64,000 nucleotides of DNA. Source: Prado023 sp964418695 (GTDB taxonomy: Bacteria; Actinomycetota; Actinomycetes; S36-B12; CAIYMF01). Shown piece after piece: positions 33,920 to 42,202 of the stretch. The position numbers and the translations under genes were made by a program. The stretch covers positions 19,008-83,007 of the forward strand of contig CAYQMN010000015.1 of NCBI GenBank assembly GCA_964418695.1, written 5' to 3'. Below the pieces are notes generated by a model. It was not told the DNA's origin and made no database searches. It saw only the letters and a list, made by a program, of their open reading frames with translations. Within the stretch, counting starts at the first letter, position 1; every line of letters starts with the position of its first letter.

Positions 33920-36900
33920 ATGTCGAGGCTGCGCGCGGGGCGGGCTGTGCTGGGTGCCCTGCTCTGCGTCGGCCTGTTCGTGGGGCTGTCCGCCGCGCCG
34001 GCCCAGGCCGCCGACATCGCCTCCGACGGTCCCTTGCGACTGGTGCGCGTGACGCCCGAGCTCAACTGCCACGTCAACCATGTGCTGGACGCCCAGCCGG
34101 AGTGGTACGGGGGCACGGCGTGCGGGACGTTCATCTCGCTCAACGGCGTCCTGCACGGGCCCACGTCCGTCCCGGGCGGGAATGGCGCGACGCCGCGGAT
34201 GTCCTTCACGCGCGTGAGCCAGTCGGCGGTGACCGGGTCCGGAACTGAGGCGGACCCGTACACCATCGTCACGGTCGTGGATGCCGGCACCCGAGCCAGG
34301 CTGGTGCAGACCGACACGTACGTCGTCGGTCGTGAGTTCTACGACACCTCGGTGACGGTCACGAACCTCACCGCCGCGACCCAGGTGGGGCAGCTGTACA
34401 CCGCAGCGGACTGCTTCCTGCAGGACTCCGATCTGGGATACGGCCGCATCAGCGGGTCGGCGCCGGCCTGCACCACCGCTCCCACGCCTGGCAGCCGCGT
34501 CGAGCAGCTCCTCCCGCGCACCGGCGACAACGCGTTCTTCGAGGGCCTCTACAGCACGCTGTGGTCCCAGATCGGAGCCCAGCGGCCCCTGTCGAACACC
34601 TGCCAGTGCGACACCCGGGTCGACAACGCGATCGGCATCTCGTGGCCGGTCGAGCTGGCGGCGTCGGCGTCACGCAGCTGGGAGTGGTCGACCCTCTTCT
34701 CGCCAGGTGGCGACGTGCCCATCATCGTGACCGCGACCGCCCACGCACCCACCTCGACCCCCGGCGCCACCAACGGCTACCGCATCAATGTGGTCAACGA
34801 CAACGAGGGTGGCACGGTCGTGTCCTCGATCGTCGCGACCTTGCCCGAGGGCTTCACCTACCGGCCCGGCAGCACGTCCGGCGTCACGTCGGGGGACCCG
34901 GCGGTCTCCGGGCGCACGCTGACCTGGACCGGCCCGTTCGCGCTGCCGAGCTACGGCACGATCGCGCTGGACCTGGACGTGCGGGTCGCCGATGCTCCGG
35001 GCACCTATGCGCTGGCGGCGACGGCGACCGTGCCCAACCTCGACGTCAGCCCGGTCGAGGGCGCCACGATCGACGTCGTGCCCGAAGCCGACCTCGCGCT
35101 GAGCAAGACGGTGTCGGCGCCGACGGTCGTGGCCGGTGGAGCCGGAGTCACCTACCAGCTGACCGCGCGCAACGCCGGGCCGTCCCCGGCCAGCGGGGTG
35201 TTCGTCACCGACGTCCTCCCCGCCGGACTGAGCTTCTCGGCAGCGACGAGCTCTCCGAGCTGCTTCGCGGTGGGCAGCCAGGTCCGGTGCGACATCGGCA
35301 CGTTGGACGTGGGGTCGCAGGCCGCGGTGACCGTCGGGGTCACCGTCCCCTCGACGGCAACGGCGGGCATTCGCACCAACTCGGCCCGAGTGAGCGGGGT
35401 GGCCAACGACCCGGACCTCGCCGACAACGCGGCGAGCGTCCCGGTGACCGTCACCAGGTCCGCCGACCTCTCGATCGCCAAGTCGGCCGACTCGGCCACC
35501 TCCATCGCGGGCGGCACCACCACGTACACGATCACCGTGCGCAACGCCGGCCCCTCGCAGACCACGGCCACGGTCACCGATGTCGTCCCGGCGGGATTCA
35601 CCGCCACCAGCGCCTCGTCCGGCTGCACCCTGCCGGGCGGGCCGCGCTGCACGGCTGCCCTGGCCGCCGGGGCTTCGCGCACGTTCACGCTGACCGGGAC
35701 CGTCTCGGCCGCGCTGCCTGCCGGCACGGTGCTCACGAACACGGCCACGGTCAGCACCACCGATCCCGACCCCAACCCCGCCAACGACACAGCCGCCGTG
35801 AGCACCACGGTCCAGCGCTCGACCGACCTGCGCATCGAGAAGACCCTCGACGCTGCCGGGCTGCGGGCCGGGTCGACGGGCGTCTTCCAGATCACCGTGA
35901 CCAACGCCGGCCCGTCGGTTGCCTCCCAGGTGACGGTGACCGACGTCCTGCCCGCGGGCACGGTGTTCTCCGCAGGCGCCTCCACACCCGGCTGCTCGGC
36001 CGCCGCGACCCCTGGTGCGACAGTGACCTGCCCGCTGGGCACCCTGCAGCCCGGTCAGGTCCTCACGCTGAGCATCGGCGCGGCCGTCTCCGCCGCGACT
36101 CCGCAGGGGACCGTCCTGTCCAACACGGCCGGCGTCGAGGGGGCCGAGCCCGACCCGACGCCGGAGAACAACTCGGCGACCGCGACCGGCGCGGTCACCC
36201 GGCTCGTGGACCTGTCGGTGGCCAAGACCAGCAAGACCGAGCCCGTCACGGCCGGCGCCCCGGTCACGTACCTGCTCACACTTGCGAATGCGGGCCCGTC
36301 CGACGCGTCGAACGTCGTCATGACCGACCCGCTGCCCTCGGCGCTGGGCTCGCCCGCCGCGACGGTGACCTTCGGGACCGGCAGCTGCGAGGCGGCGGCG
36401 ACCGTCACGTGCACGTTCCCGACCCTCGCGGCGGGGCAGACGGCGAGCGTGGAGATCACCGCGACGGTGGATCCCGCGCAGCCGCCGGGGCCGCTGACCA
36501 ACACCGCCTCGGTCACCTCGACCGAGCCCGACGCGCAGCCGGAGAAGAACACCGGGACCGAGACCACCGACGTCGTCGCCACGACCGGTCTCATCGCCTC
36601 GAAGGTGGACAGCCACACCCCCGCCGTCGCCGGAGACCCGCTCTCGTACACCGTCACGGTGACCAACCAGGGGCCGTCCACCGCGACCGGGGTCGCCCTG
36701 ACCGATCCGCTGCCCGACGGGTTCACGGCCACCGACGTGAGCTCGTCGGCGTGCACCCTCGGGCCGGGCTCCGTGACCTGTCCCGACCTGGGCACCCTCG
36801 CCCCCGGTGGCTCGGTCGCTGTGACGATCGAGGGCCGGGTGGCTGCCTCGATGGCGACCGGAGCAGTTCTGGAGAACACCGCGACGGCCACCGACGAGCA

Positions 36901-37090
36901 GGACTCCCGCGTGGACGCGAACGAGCGCACGGCCGTGGTCCGGCGCGCCGACCTCGCGGTGACCGCGGAGCCGACCACCGCCTCGGTCCTCGCCGGCGGC
37001 GTCTCGGCGTGGACCGTGACCGTGACCAACCATGGGCCCTCGAACTCCACCGGCGAGCTGACGATCGAGCCGGCCCCCAACCAGGCTTGA
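33920..37090 (+). CDS. DUF11-repeat surface protein, N-terminal part (frameshifted)
   Basis: 1056 residues up to an early TGA. The signal peptide is residues 1-30 (ending SAAPAQA). A unique N-terminal domain with several cysteines (about 31-275) is followed by about six DUF11-type beta-sandwich repeats, each beginning like ADLALSKT or TDLRIEKT and containing GPSxAxxVxVTDxLPAG and a Cys pair. Such proteins are cell-wall adhesins or S-layer-like parts. ATG 33920 has an AAGGGGAGGGG ribosome site. The frame breaks after a run of five C (37074-37078), and the protein continues in another frame to 39069; adding one C restores a seamless repeat. Confidence 0.85.
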   Translation: MSRLRAGRAVLGALLCVGLFVGLSAAPAQAADIASDGPLRLVRVTPELNCHVNHVLDAQPEWYGGTACGTFISLNGVLHGPTSVPGGNGATPRMSFTRVSQSAVTGSGTEADPYTIVTVVDAGTRARLVQTDTYVVGREFYDTSVTVTNLTAATQVGQLYTAADCFLQDSDLGYGRISGSAPACTTAPTPGSRVEQLLPRTGDNAFFEGLYSTLWSQIGAQRPLSNTCQCDTRVDNAIGISWPVELAASASRSWEWSTLFSPGGDVPIIVTATAHAPTSTPGATNGYRINVVNDNEGGTVVSSIVATLPEGFTYRPGSTSGVTSGDPAVSGRTLTWTGPFALPSYGTIALDLDVRVADAPGTYALAATATVPNLDVSPVEGATIDVVPEADLALSKTVSAPTVVAGGAGVTYQLTARNAGPSPASGVFVTDVLPAGLSFSAATSSPSCFAVGSQVRCDIGTLDVGSQAAVTVGVTVPSTATAGIRTNSARVSGVANDPDLADNAASVPVTVTRSADLSIAKSADSATSIAGGTTTYTITVRNAGPSQTTATVTDVVPAGFTATSASSGCTLPGGPRCTAALAAGASRTFTLTGTVSAALPAGTVLTNTATVSTTDPDPNPANDTAAVSTTVQRSTDLRIEKTLDAAGLRAGSTGVFQITVTNAGPSVASQVTVTDVLPAGTVFSAGASTPGCSAAATPGATVTCPLGTLQPGQVLTLSIGAAVSAATPQGTVLSNTAGVEGAEPDPTPENNSATATGAVTRLVDLSVAKTSKTEPVTAGAPVTYLLTLANAGPSDASNVVMTDPLPSALGSPAATVTFGTGSCEAAATVTCTFPTLAAGQTASVEITATVDPAQPPGPLTNTASVTSTEPDAQPEKNTGTETTDVVATTGLIASKVDSHTPAVAGDPLSYTVTVTNQGPSTATGVALTDPLPDGFTATDVSSSACTLGPGSVTCPDLGTLAPGGSVAVTIEGRVAASMATGAVLENTATATDEQDSRVDANERTAVVRRADLAVTAEPTTASVLAGGVSAWTVTVTNHGPSNSTGELTIEPAPNQA

Positions 37091-39069
37091 CCGCGACCGA
37101 GATCACGGGGGCCGACTGTGACCTGGCCACCCTGGTGTGCGATCTGGGCGACCTGCCCGCGGGGGAGTCGCTGACCGTCACGCTGACCGGTGACGTGCGG
37201 GCGGATCAGCCCGCAGGGCCGATGCCGTTGACCGTCGCCGTCGTCGGCATGGACACCGAGGACACCGACCTCTCCGACGACGCTGCCGCGACCGACGTCC
37301 TGGTGGTCCGCGAGGCCGACCTCGACGTTCGGGTGCGCTCGGCGCCGGAGACGGTGGCGGCGGGCGCGACGGTCGCCTTCCCGGTGACCGTCACCAACCG
37401 CGGCCCGGCCAGCGCGACCGGCACCGTCGTGACCCTGACCCTCCCGGCCGGCCTGACGTTCGTCCCCGAAGGCTCCAGTGACGGCTGCACGGCGACCGGC
37501 CAGATCGTCACCTGCCAGGTCGGGGGCCTCTCGCCGGAGGGCACTCAGCAGCTCACGGTCACCGCACGCACCAGCCCGAGCCTCGATGCCACGGTGACGA
37601 CGACCGTGGAGGCGGAGTCGGACGAGACCGACCCCAGCCCGGCATCGGCCACTGCCCAGACGGTCGTGAGCCCGGTTGCGGATCTCGCGGTCAGCGCCAC
37701 GAGCGTGCAGGTCTACGCCGGCCAGGACATCGTGCGGGAGATCACCGTCACCAACCTCGGCGTGTCCGAGGCCAGGGACGTTGTGGTGACCCGGGTGCTG
37801 CCGGCCGAGTTCGGCTTCGTCTCCGCGACCCTGCCCGGCGGCTCGTGCACGTTCACCGAGGCCGACCTGACGGTCAGGTGCCGCCTGGCCCGGCTGGCCG
37901 ACGGCGCGCTCGCGACGATCACGCTGGTCGTGAGCACCCCGCCGGACCTGGTCCCCCCGGACGAGCCCACCTTCGAGGTCAGCGGCACGGTCACCGTCGC
38001 GGCGGCGACGCCCGACCCGGATCTGGCGAACAACTCCTCGACCGGGCAGATCACCGTCGCCGCCGCCGCGACCGTGGTGGCCGGCGTTGCCGCGAGCCCC
38101 AACCCGGTGGTGGCCGGCGAGGTGGTGACCTACACCGTGCGGGCGCGCAACGACGGCCCGTCGGTGGCCACGAATGCGGTGGTCACCAGCCAGCTCCCGC
38201 TGCGGACGACACCGGTCGATCTGGGCCCGTGCACGCTGACGCCGCCGCGGACCCTGACCTGTCCGGTCGGGGCGGCGATCCCGCCCGGTGACGAGGGCAC
38301 CTTCACGTTCATCGTCCGCGTCGATCCGACGCTCGCGGAGGACTCGGTCCTGACGATCACGGTCGCGGCCCGCGCCGATCAGCTCGACCTGGCACCGGCT
38401 CCCGACGGCCAGGCCGTCTCGGACGTCGTGCGTCGGGTCGACGTGTCGATCGCCGGTGAGGCGCAGCCGACCACGGTCGTGGCCGGCGACAGCTTCGTCC
38501 TGACCTTGACCCTCCACAACGAGGGCCCGTCGCTGGCCAGTGGCCTCACGCTGCAGAGCCTCGTCGAGCGGACGACCCCGGCCGTGACCGGCCTCGCGCT
38601 CGGCGATCCGGACTGTCCCGCCGAGCCGCTCACGCAGCCCTGCAATCCGCCCGATCTGCTGCCCGGCGAATCGACCACCGTGAGCTACACGGTCGCCACC
38701 GCGCCCGACACCCCGCCCGGCACCAGGATCACGGTGACGTCGTCAGTCACCCTCGCCGAGACCGACATCAGGCCACCGAACAACGAGACGACGACCAACG
38801 TCACGGTGGTGGCAGCGGAGCCGACCAGCTCTCCCTCGCCGACCGGCACGCCGACCGGGACTCCCGAGCCGACCGGCAGCCCCGAGCCGACCGGCAGCCC
38901 CGAGCCGACCGGGACTCCCGAGCCGAGTGCCTCGTCGTCGGCGTCGAACTCGGCCATGCCGCGCACCGGTGCCGACGTGAGCAGTCTGCTGGGTCTCGCG
39001 CTGGCGGTCACGCTGACCGGACTGGCGCTGATCGCGGCGTCGCTGTGGCATCGCCGCAGGGCCCACTGA
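37081..39069 (+). pseudogene. DUF11-repeat surface protein, C-terminal part (out of frame)
   Basis: About 662 codons continue the same protein in the -1 frame: LTATEITGADCDLATLVCDL resumes exactly where the first part stops. About five more DUF11 repeats follow, then a Pro/Thr/Glu linker with tandem PEPTGS units (38838-38932), a sortase-like signal MPRTG (38956-38970), a hydrophobic helix and a basic tail WHRRRAH. This is a wall-anchoring end, so the intact protein of about 1718 residues would be displayed on the surface. With the frameshift the anchor is not made. It has no start of its own; a sequencing error or a phase-variable tract are both possible. Confidence 0.82.
38838..38932 (+). 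repeat. Tandem repeat encoding the Pro-Thr-Gly linker of the adhesin
   Basis: Repeats of about 18 bases (core GAGCCGACCGGCAGCCCC) encode PEPTGS/PEPTGT units just before the sorting signal. Such stalks hold surface proteins away from the wall and often vary in copy number. Confidence 0.85.
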
Positions 39070-39098
39070 CCTGCCCGGAGCCCAGCGGCTGCCCACCC

Positions 39099-39155
39099 GT
39101 CGAGCCGGTCGAGACCTCGGCTTCCTGAGACCCCGGCTTCCTGAGACCTCGACGG
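39099..39155. terminator. GTCGAG element and tandem repeats between converging adhesin and acetyltransferase genes
   Basis: A GTCGAG-type element (39099-39120) is followed by 16-base tandem units starting GAGACC (39111-39126, 39127-39142, partial 39143-39151). CCGTCGAG near 39098 can pair with CTCGACGG ending at 39155, giving a long stem. The two genes converge here, so a two-way terminator is likely. Confidence 0.5.
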
Positions 39156-39593
39156 TCAGCTCAGCTGCTTGTGCATCCAGCGGTGCGTACCGACGCCCGG
39201 CTTGTCCCACTCCGGGCCGGCGGCGACCCAGCCCGCGCCCTCGTAGAACCCGACCGCGCTGACCCGGGCGGCCGCCCAGATCGTGGCCGCACCGTGCGCG
39301 CGCGCCACCTGCTCGGCGTGGCCCAGGATCTGCCGGCCGATCCCCGTCCCCTGCCGGTCGGCGCGCACCGCCATGCTGCGCAGCTGCCAGGCCGGGATGG
39401 ACACCAGCCCGGGCCCCGGCCACGCGCTGGGCAGCAGGGTGGCCGCACCGACTGCCTGGCCGCCGTCGAACGCGCCGAGGTGCAGCGAGTCCGGGGGAGC
39501 CGGGGTGTCGCCGGGCACCGGCCCGTCCGGCCGCAGCACGGCCTGCTGCAGCGGACGAACCTCCGTAGTGGCGGCCAGCCGAACCTCGATCAC
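39156..39593 (-). CDS. GNAT-family N-acetyltransferase
   Basis: 145 residues with the GNAT fold: WQLRSMAVRADRQGTGIGRQIL is the acetyl-CoA pyrophosphate loop (RxxGxG/A), and AVGFYEGAGWVAAG is the usual end strand. The substrate is not predictable. The GTG start lies 7 bases after the carboxylase alpha gene stop on the same strand, so it is probably co-transcribed with it. Confidence 0.85.
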   Translation of the reverse strand: MIEVRLAATTEVRPLQQAVLRPDGPVPGDTPAPPDSLHLGAFDGGQAVGAATLLPSAWPGPGLVSIPAWQLRSMAVRADRQGTGIGRQILGHAEQVARAHGAATIWAAARVSAVGFYEGAGWVAAGPEWDKPGVGTHRWMHKQLS

Positions 39594-39600
39594 GTCGGGC

Positions 39601-41364
39601 TCAGGCGTCCTTGATCTCGCACAGGACGGTCCCGGTCGGCACGGTGGTGCCGGTCTGCGCGTTCAGCGCGGTGATGACCCCGGCCTTGTGCGCGGTGAGC
39701 GGCTGCTCCATCTTCATCGCCTCCAGGACCACGACGAGGTCGCCCGCGGCCACCTGCTGGCCCTCCTCGACGGCGATCTTGACGATCGTGCCCTGCATGG
39801 GAGCGGTCAGCGAGTCGCCGGTCGCCCCGCCGGATGCCGCTTTGCCCCGCTTCGGGGGAGCCTTGCGCGCCGACTTCGCGCCGCCGCCACCGCCGACCGA
39901 GAGCCCCTCGGGCAGGCTCACCTCCAGCCGGCGCCCGCCGACCTCGACCACCACGGTGTGCCGCTCGGCCGCCTCGGCGACGTCTCCGCTGGCCCCGGAA
40001 TAGGCCGGGATGTCGTTGTCGAACTGGGTCTCGATCCAGCGGGTGTGCACCTCGAACGCCTGGTCCGGGTCGGCCGGGGCGAACGCCGGGTCGGACACCA
40101 CCTTGCGGTGGAACGTGAGCGCGGTGGCGATCCCGTCGACGTCGAACTCGGCCAGGGCGCGGCGCGAGCGCTCCAGTGCCTGCTGGCGGTCGCGGCCGGT
40201 GACGATGAGCTTGGCCAGCAGCGAGTCGAAGTTGCCGCCGATCACGTCGCCCTGCCGGAACCCGCCGTCCAGCCGCACGCCGGGGCCGCTCGGCGGGTTC
40301 CACACGGTCAGCGCGCCGGGAGCCGGGAGGAACCCGCGGCCCGGGTCCTCGCCGTTGATCCGGAACTCGATCGAGTGCCCGGTGACCGTCGGGTCGTCGT
40401 AGCCCAGCTCCTCGCCGTCGGCGATCCGGAACTGCTCGCGCACGAGGTCCAGCCCGGTGACCTCCTCGGAGACCGGGTGCTCGACCTGCAGCCGCGTGTT
40501 CACCTCCAGGAACGAGATCGTCCCGTCCAGGCCGACCAGGAACTCGCAGGTGCCCGCGCCGTAGTAGCCGGCCTCGCGCACGATCGCCTTGCTGGAGTCG
40601 TAGAGCCGCTGCACCTGCTCGGCGCTCAGGAAGGGCGCGGGCGCCTCCTCGACCAGCTTCTGGTGGCGGCGCTGCAGCGAGCAGTCACGGGTGGAGACGA
40701 CGACCACGTTGCCGTGCTGGTCGGCCAGCACCTGGGTCTCGACGTGCCGGGGGCTGTCCAGGTACTGCTCGACGAAGCACTCGCCGCGACCGAACGCGGC
40801 CACCGCCTCGCGGACCGCTGAGTCGTAGAGCTCGGGGATCTCCTCGAGCGTGCGGGCGACCTTCAGGCCGCGACCGCCACCGCCGAACGCCGCCTTGATC
40901 GCGATCGGCAGGCCGACCTCCTGGGCGAAGGTCACGACCTCGTCGGCGTCGGCCACCGGGTCGGCCGTCCCGCGGACCTGCGGGGCGCCGGCGCGGGCGG
41001 CGATGTGCCGCGCGGACACCTTGTCGCCGAGGTCGCGGATGGCCTGCGGCGGGGGACCGATCCAGGTCAGCCCGGCGTCGATGACGGCCTGGGCGAAGTC
41101 GGCGTTCTCCGAGAGGAAGCCGTACCCGGGGTGGATCGCGTCGGCCCCGCTGCGCCGGGCCACGTCCAGCAGCTTGTCGATCACCAGGTAGGTCTCGGCG
41201 GCGGTGGTCCCACCCAGGGCGAACGCCTCGTCGGCGGCCTTGACGTGCAGGGCGTCCCGGTCGGGGTCGGCGTACACGGCCACCGAGGCCAGCCCGGCGT
41301 CTCGACAGGCGCGCGCCACCCGGATGGCGATCTCCCCACGGTTGGCGATCAGGACCTTCTTCAT
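39601..41364 (-). CDS. Acyl-CoA (acetyl/propionyl-CoA) carboxylase biotin carboxylase-biotin carrier subunit
   Basis: A 587-residue alpha subunit. The biotin carboxylase part (about 1-450) opens MKKVLIANRGEIAIRVARAC and has the glycine-rich lid FGGGGRGLKV, EVNTRLQVEHPVSEEVTG and the ATP-binding GYYGAGTCEF. A linker and a biotinyl domain (about 510-587) follow, with the biotin site VVLEAMKMEQP (Lys551). It carboxylates its biotin with bicarbonate and ATP and hands it to the beta subunit. ATG 41364 has GGAG 7 bases upstream. The beta and epsilon genes and biotin ligase lie 3-5 kb upstream on this locus. Confidence 0.95.
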   Translation of the reverse strand: MKKVLIANRGEIAIRVARACRDAGLASVAVYADPDRDALHVKAADEAFALGGTTAAETYLVIDKLLDVARRSGADAIHPGYGFLSENADFAQAVIDAGLTWIGPPPQAIRDLGDKVSARHIAARAGAPQVRGTADPVADADEVVTFAQEVGLPIAIKAAFGGGGRGLKVARTLEEIPELYDSAVREAVAAFGRGECFVEQYLDSPRHVETQVLADQHGNVVVVSTRDCSLQRRHQKLVEEAPAPFLSAEQVQRLYDSSKAIVREAGYYGAGTCEFLVGLDGTISFLEVNTRLQVEHPVSEEVTGLDLVREQFRIADGEELGYDDPTVTGHSIEFRINGEDPGRGFLPAPGALTVWNPPSGPGVRLDGGFRQGDVIGGNFDSLLAKLIVTGRDRQQALERSRRALAEFDVDGIATALTFHRKVVSDPAFAPADPDQAFEVHTRWIETQFDNDIPAYSGASGDVAEAAERHTVVVEVGGRRLEVSLPEGLSVGGGGGAKSARKAPPKRGKAASGGATGDSLTAPMQGTIVKIAVEEGQQVAAGDLVVVLEAMKMEQPLTAHKAGVITALNAQTGTTVPTGTVLCEIKDA

Positions 41365-41472
41365 CTGTGCACTCCACATCCCAGCGGGCCCATGCGGCCG
41401 CGACGTTCCAACGGTCCATCCTACGAACCCGGAAGGGATGCCCTTCGCGCACCCGGCGGCCCGTGGATCGCT

Positions 41473-41512
41473 GCTCAGGGGGCCCTCAGGGGGCCGCTCA
41501 GGGCGCCGCTCA
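41473..41512 (-). repeat. Tandem repeats at the maf gene 3' end
   Basis: Units of 11-12 bases, GCTCAGGGGGCC (41473-41484), CTCAGGGGGCC (41485-41495) and GCTCAGGGCGCC (41496-41507), repeat the stop (TCA on this strand) after the maf stop at 41510-41512. Same habit as other gene ends in the window. Confidence 0.8.
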
Positions 41513-42202
41513 GACACGCTCCCACAGGTCGGTCCAGCGCACTCCGAGCTCGGGCAGCAGCGCGCGCAGCGTGGGCAGCGCCAAGCCGATGACGTTGGTG
41601 TGGTCGCCGTCGACCCCGTCGATGAACGCCGCACCGAGGCCGTCGATCGTGCACGATCCGGCCACCGCGAGCGGCTCGCCCGAGGCGATGTAGGCCTCCA
41701 GCTCCTCAGGGTCCGGGGTGCCGAACCGGACGGTGGTGGCCACGGTCGCGCGCTGGGCGACCCCGGACGTGACGTCGATCACGGTGTGACCGGTGACCAG
41801 CGTCCCGGTCCGCCCGGACATCGCCGCCCACCGGTCGCGAACCTGCTGGGCGCTCCCAGCCTTGCCCACCACCTGGCCGTCGACGGCGAGCATCGAGTCG
41901 GCGCCGACGACCACGGTCCGGCCGATGACCTCGACCTCGCCGGCCCGCGCGCGGGCGGCCACGTCCTGGGCTTTCGCGTCGGCCAGCGTCTGGGTGAGCC
42001 GCCCGGCGTCGGCCACGATGCCCGGGTCGGCCGCGCGCAGCTCGGCGATCAGGGCAGTCTCGTCGACCGAGCTGGGCACCAGGAGCGGGCGGATCCCCGA
42101 GCTGCGCAACAGGCCAGCCCGGGCCGGCGACGCGGACGCGAGGACCAGCGTCGCCGGCCGCCAGCTGCCCGATGACTCGAACTCCAGGCCCCGCTCAGCC
42201 AC
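41510..42202 (-). CDS. maf: Maf-family nucleotide pyrophosphatase
   Basis: 230 residues. The family opening LVLASASPARAGLL (SxSPxR), PLLVPSSVDE, the catalytic VVGADSMLAVDG (Asp) and SGRTGTLVTGHTVI are all present. Maf proteins hydrolyse non-canonical or modified nucleoside triphosphates and can affect septum formation. The GTG start at 42202 overlaps the glycosyltransferase stop by 8 bases; it gives a 15-20 residue N-terminal extension compared with usual Maf, so a slightly later start is possible. Confidence 0.9.
   Translation of the reverse strand: MAERGLEFESSGSWRPATLVLASASPARAGLLRSSGIRPLLVPSSVDETALIAELRAADPGIVADAGRLTQTLADAKAQDVAARARAGEVEVIGRTVVVGADSMLAVDGQVVGKAGSAQQVRDRWAAMSGRTGTLVTGHTVIDVTSGVAQRATVATTVRFGTPDPEELEAYIASGEPLAVAGSCTIDGLGAAFIDGVDGDHTNVIGLALPTLRALLPELGVRWTDLWERV

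Noticed and set aside
34670..37033. Minus-strand open frames under the adhesin (also 36055-38517)
   Set aside because: Low-complexity Arg/Gly/His translations opposite clear DUF11 repeats.
37070..37090. Programmed -1 ribosomal frameshift in the adhesin
   Set aside because: The bases GGCCCCCAA are not a good X-XXY-YYZ slippery heptamer and no downstream pseudoknot was evident; mutation, phase variation or sequencing error are simpler.
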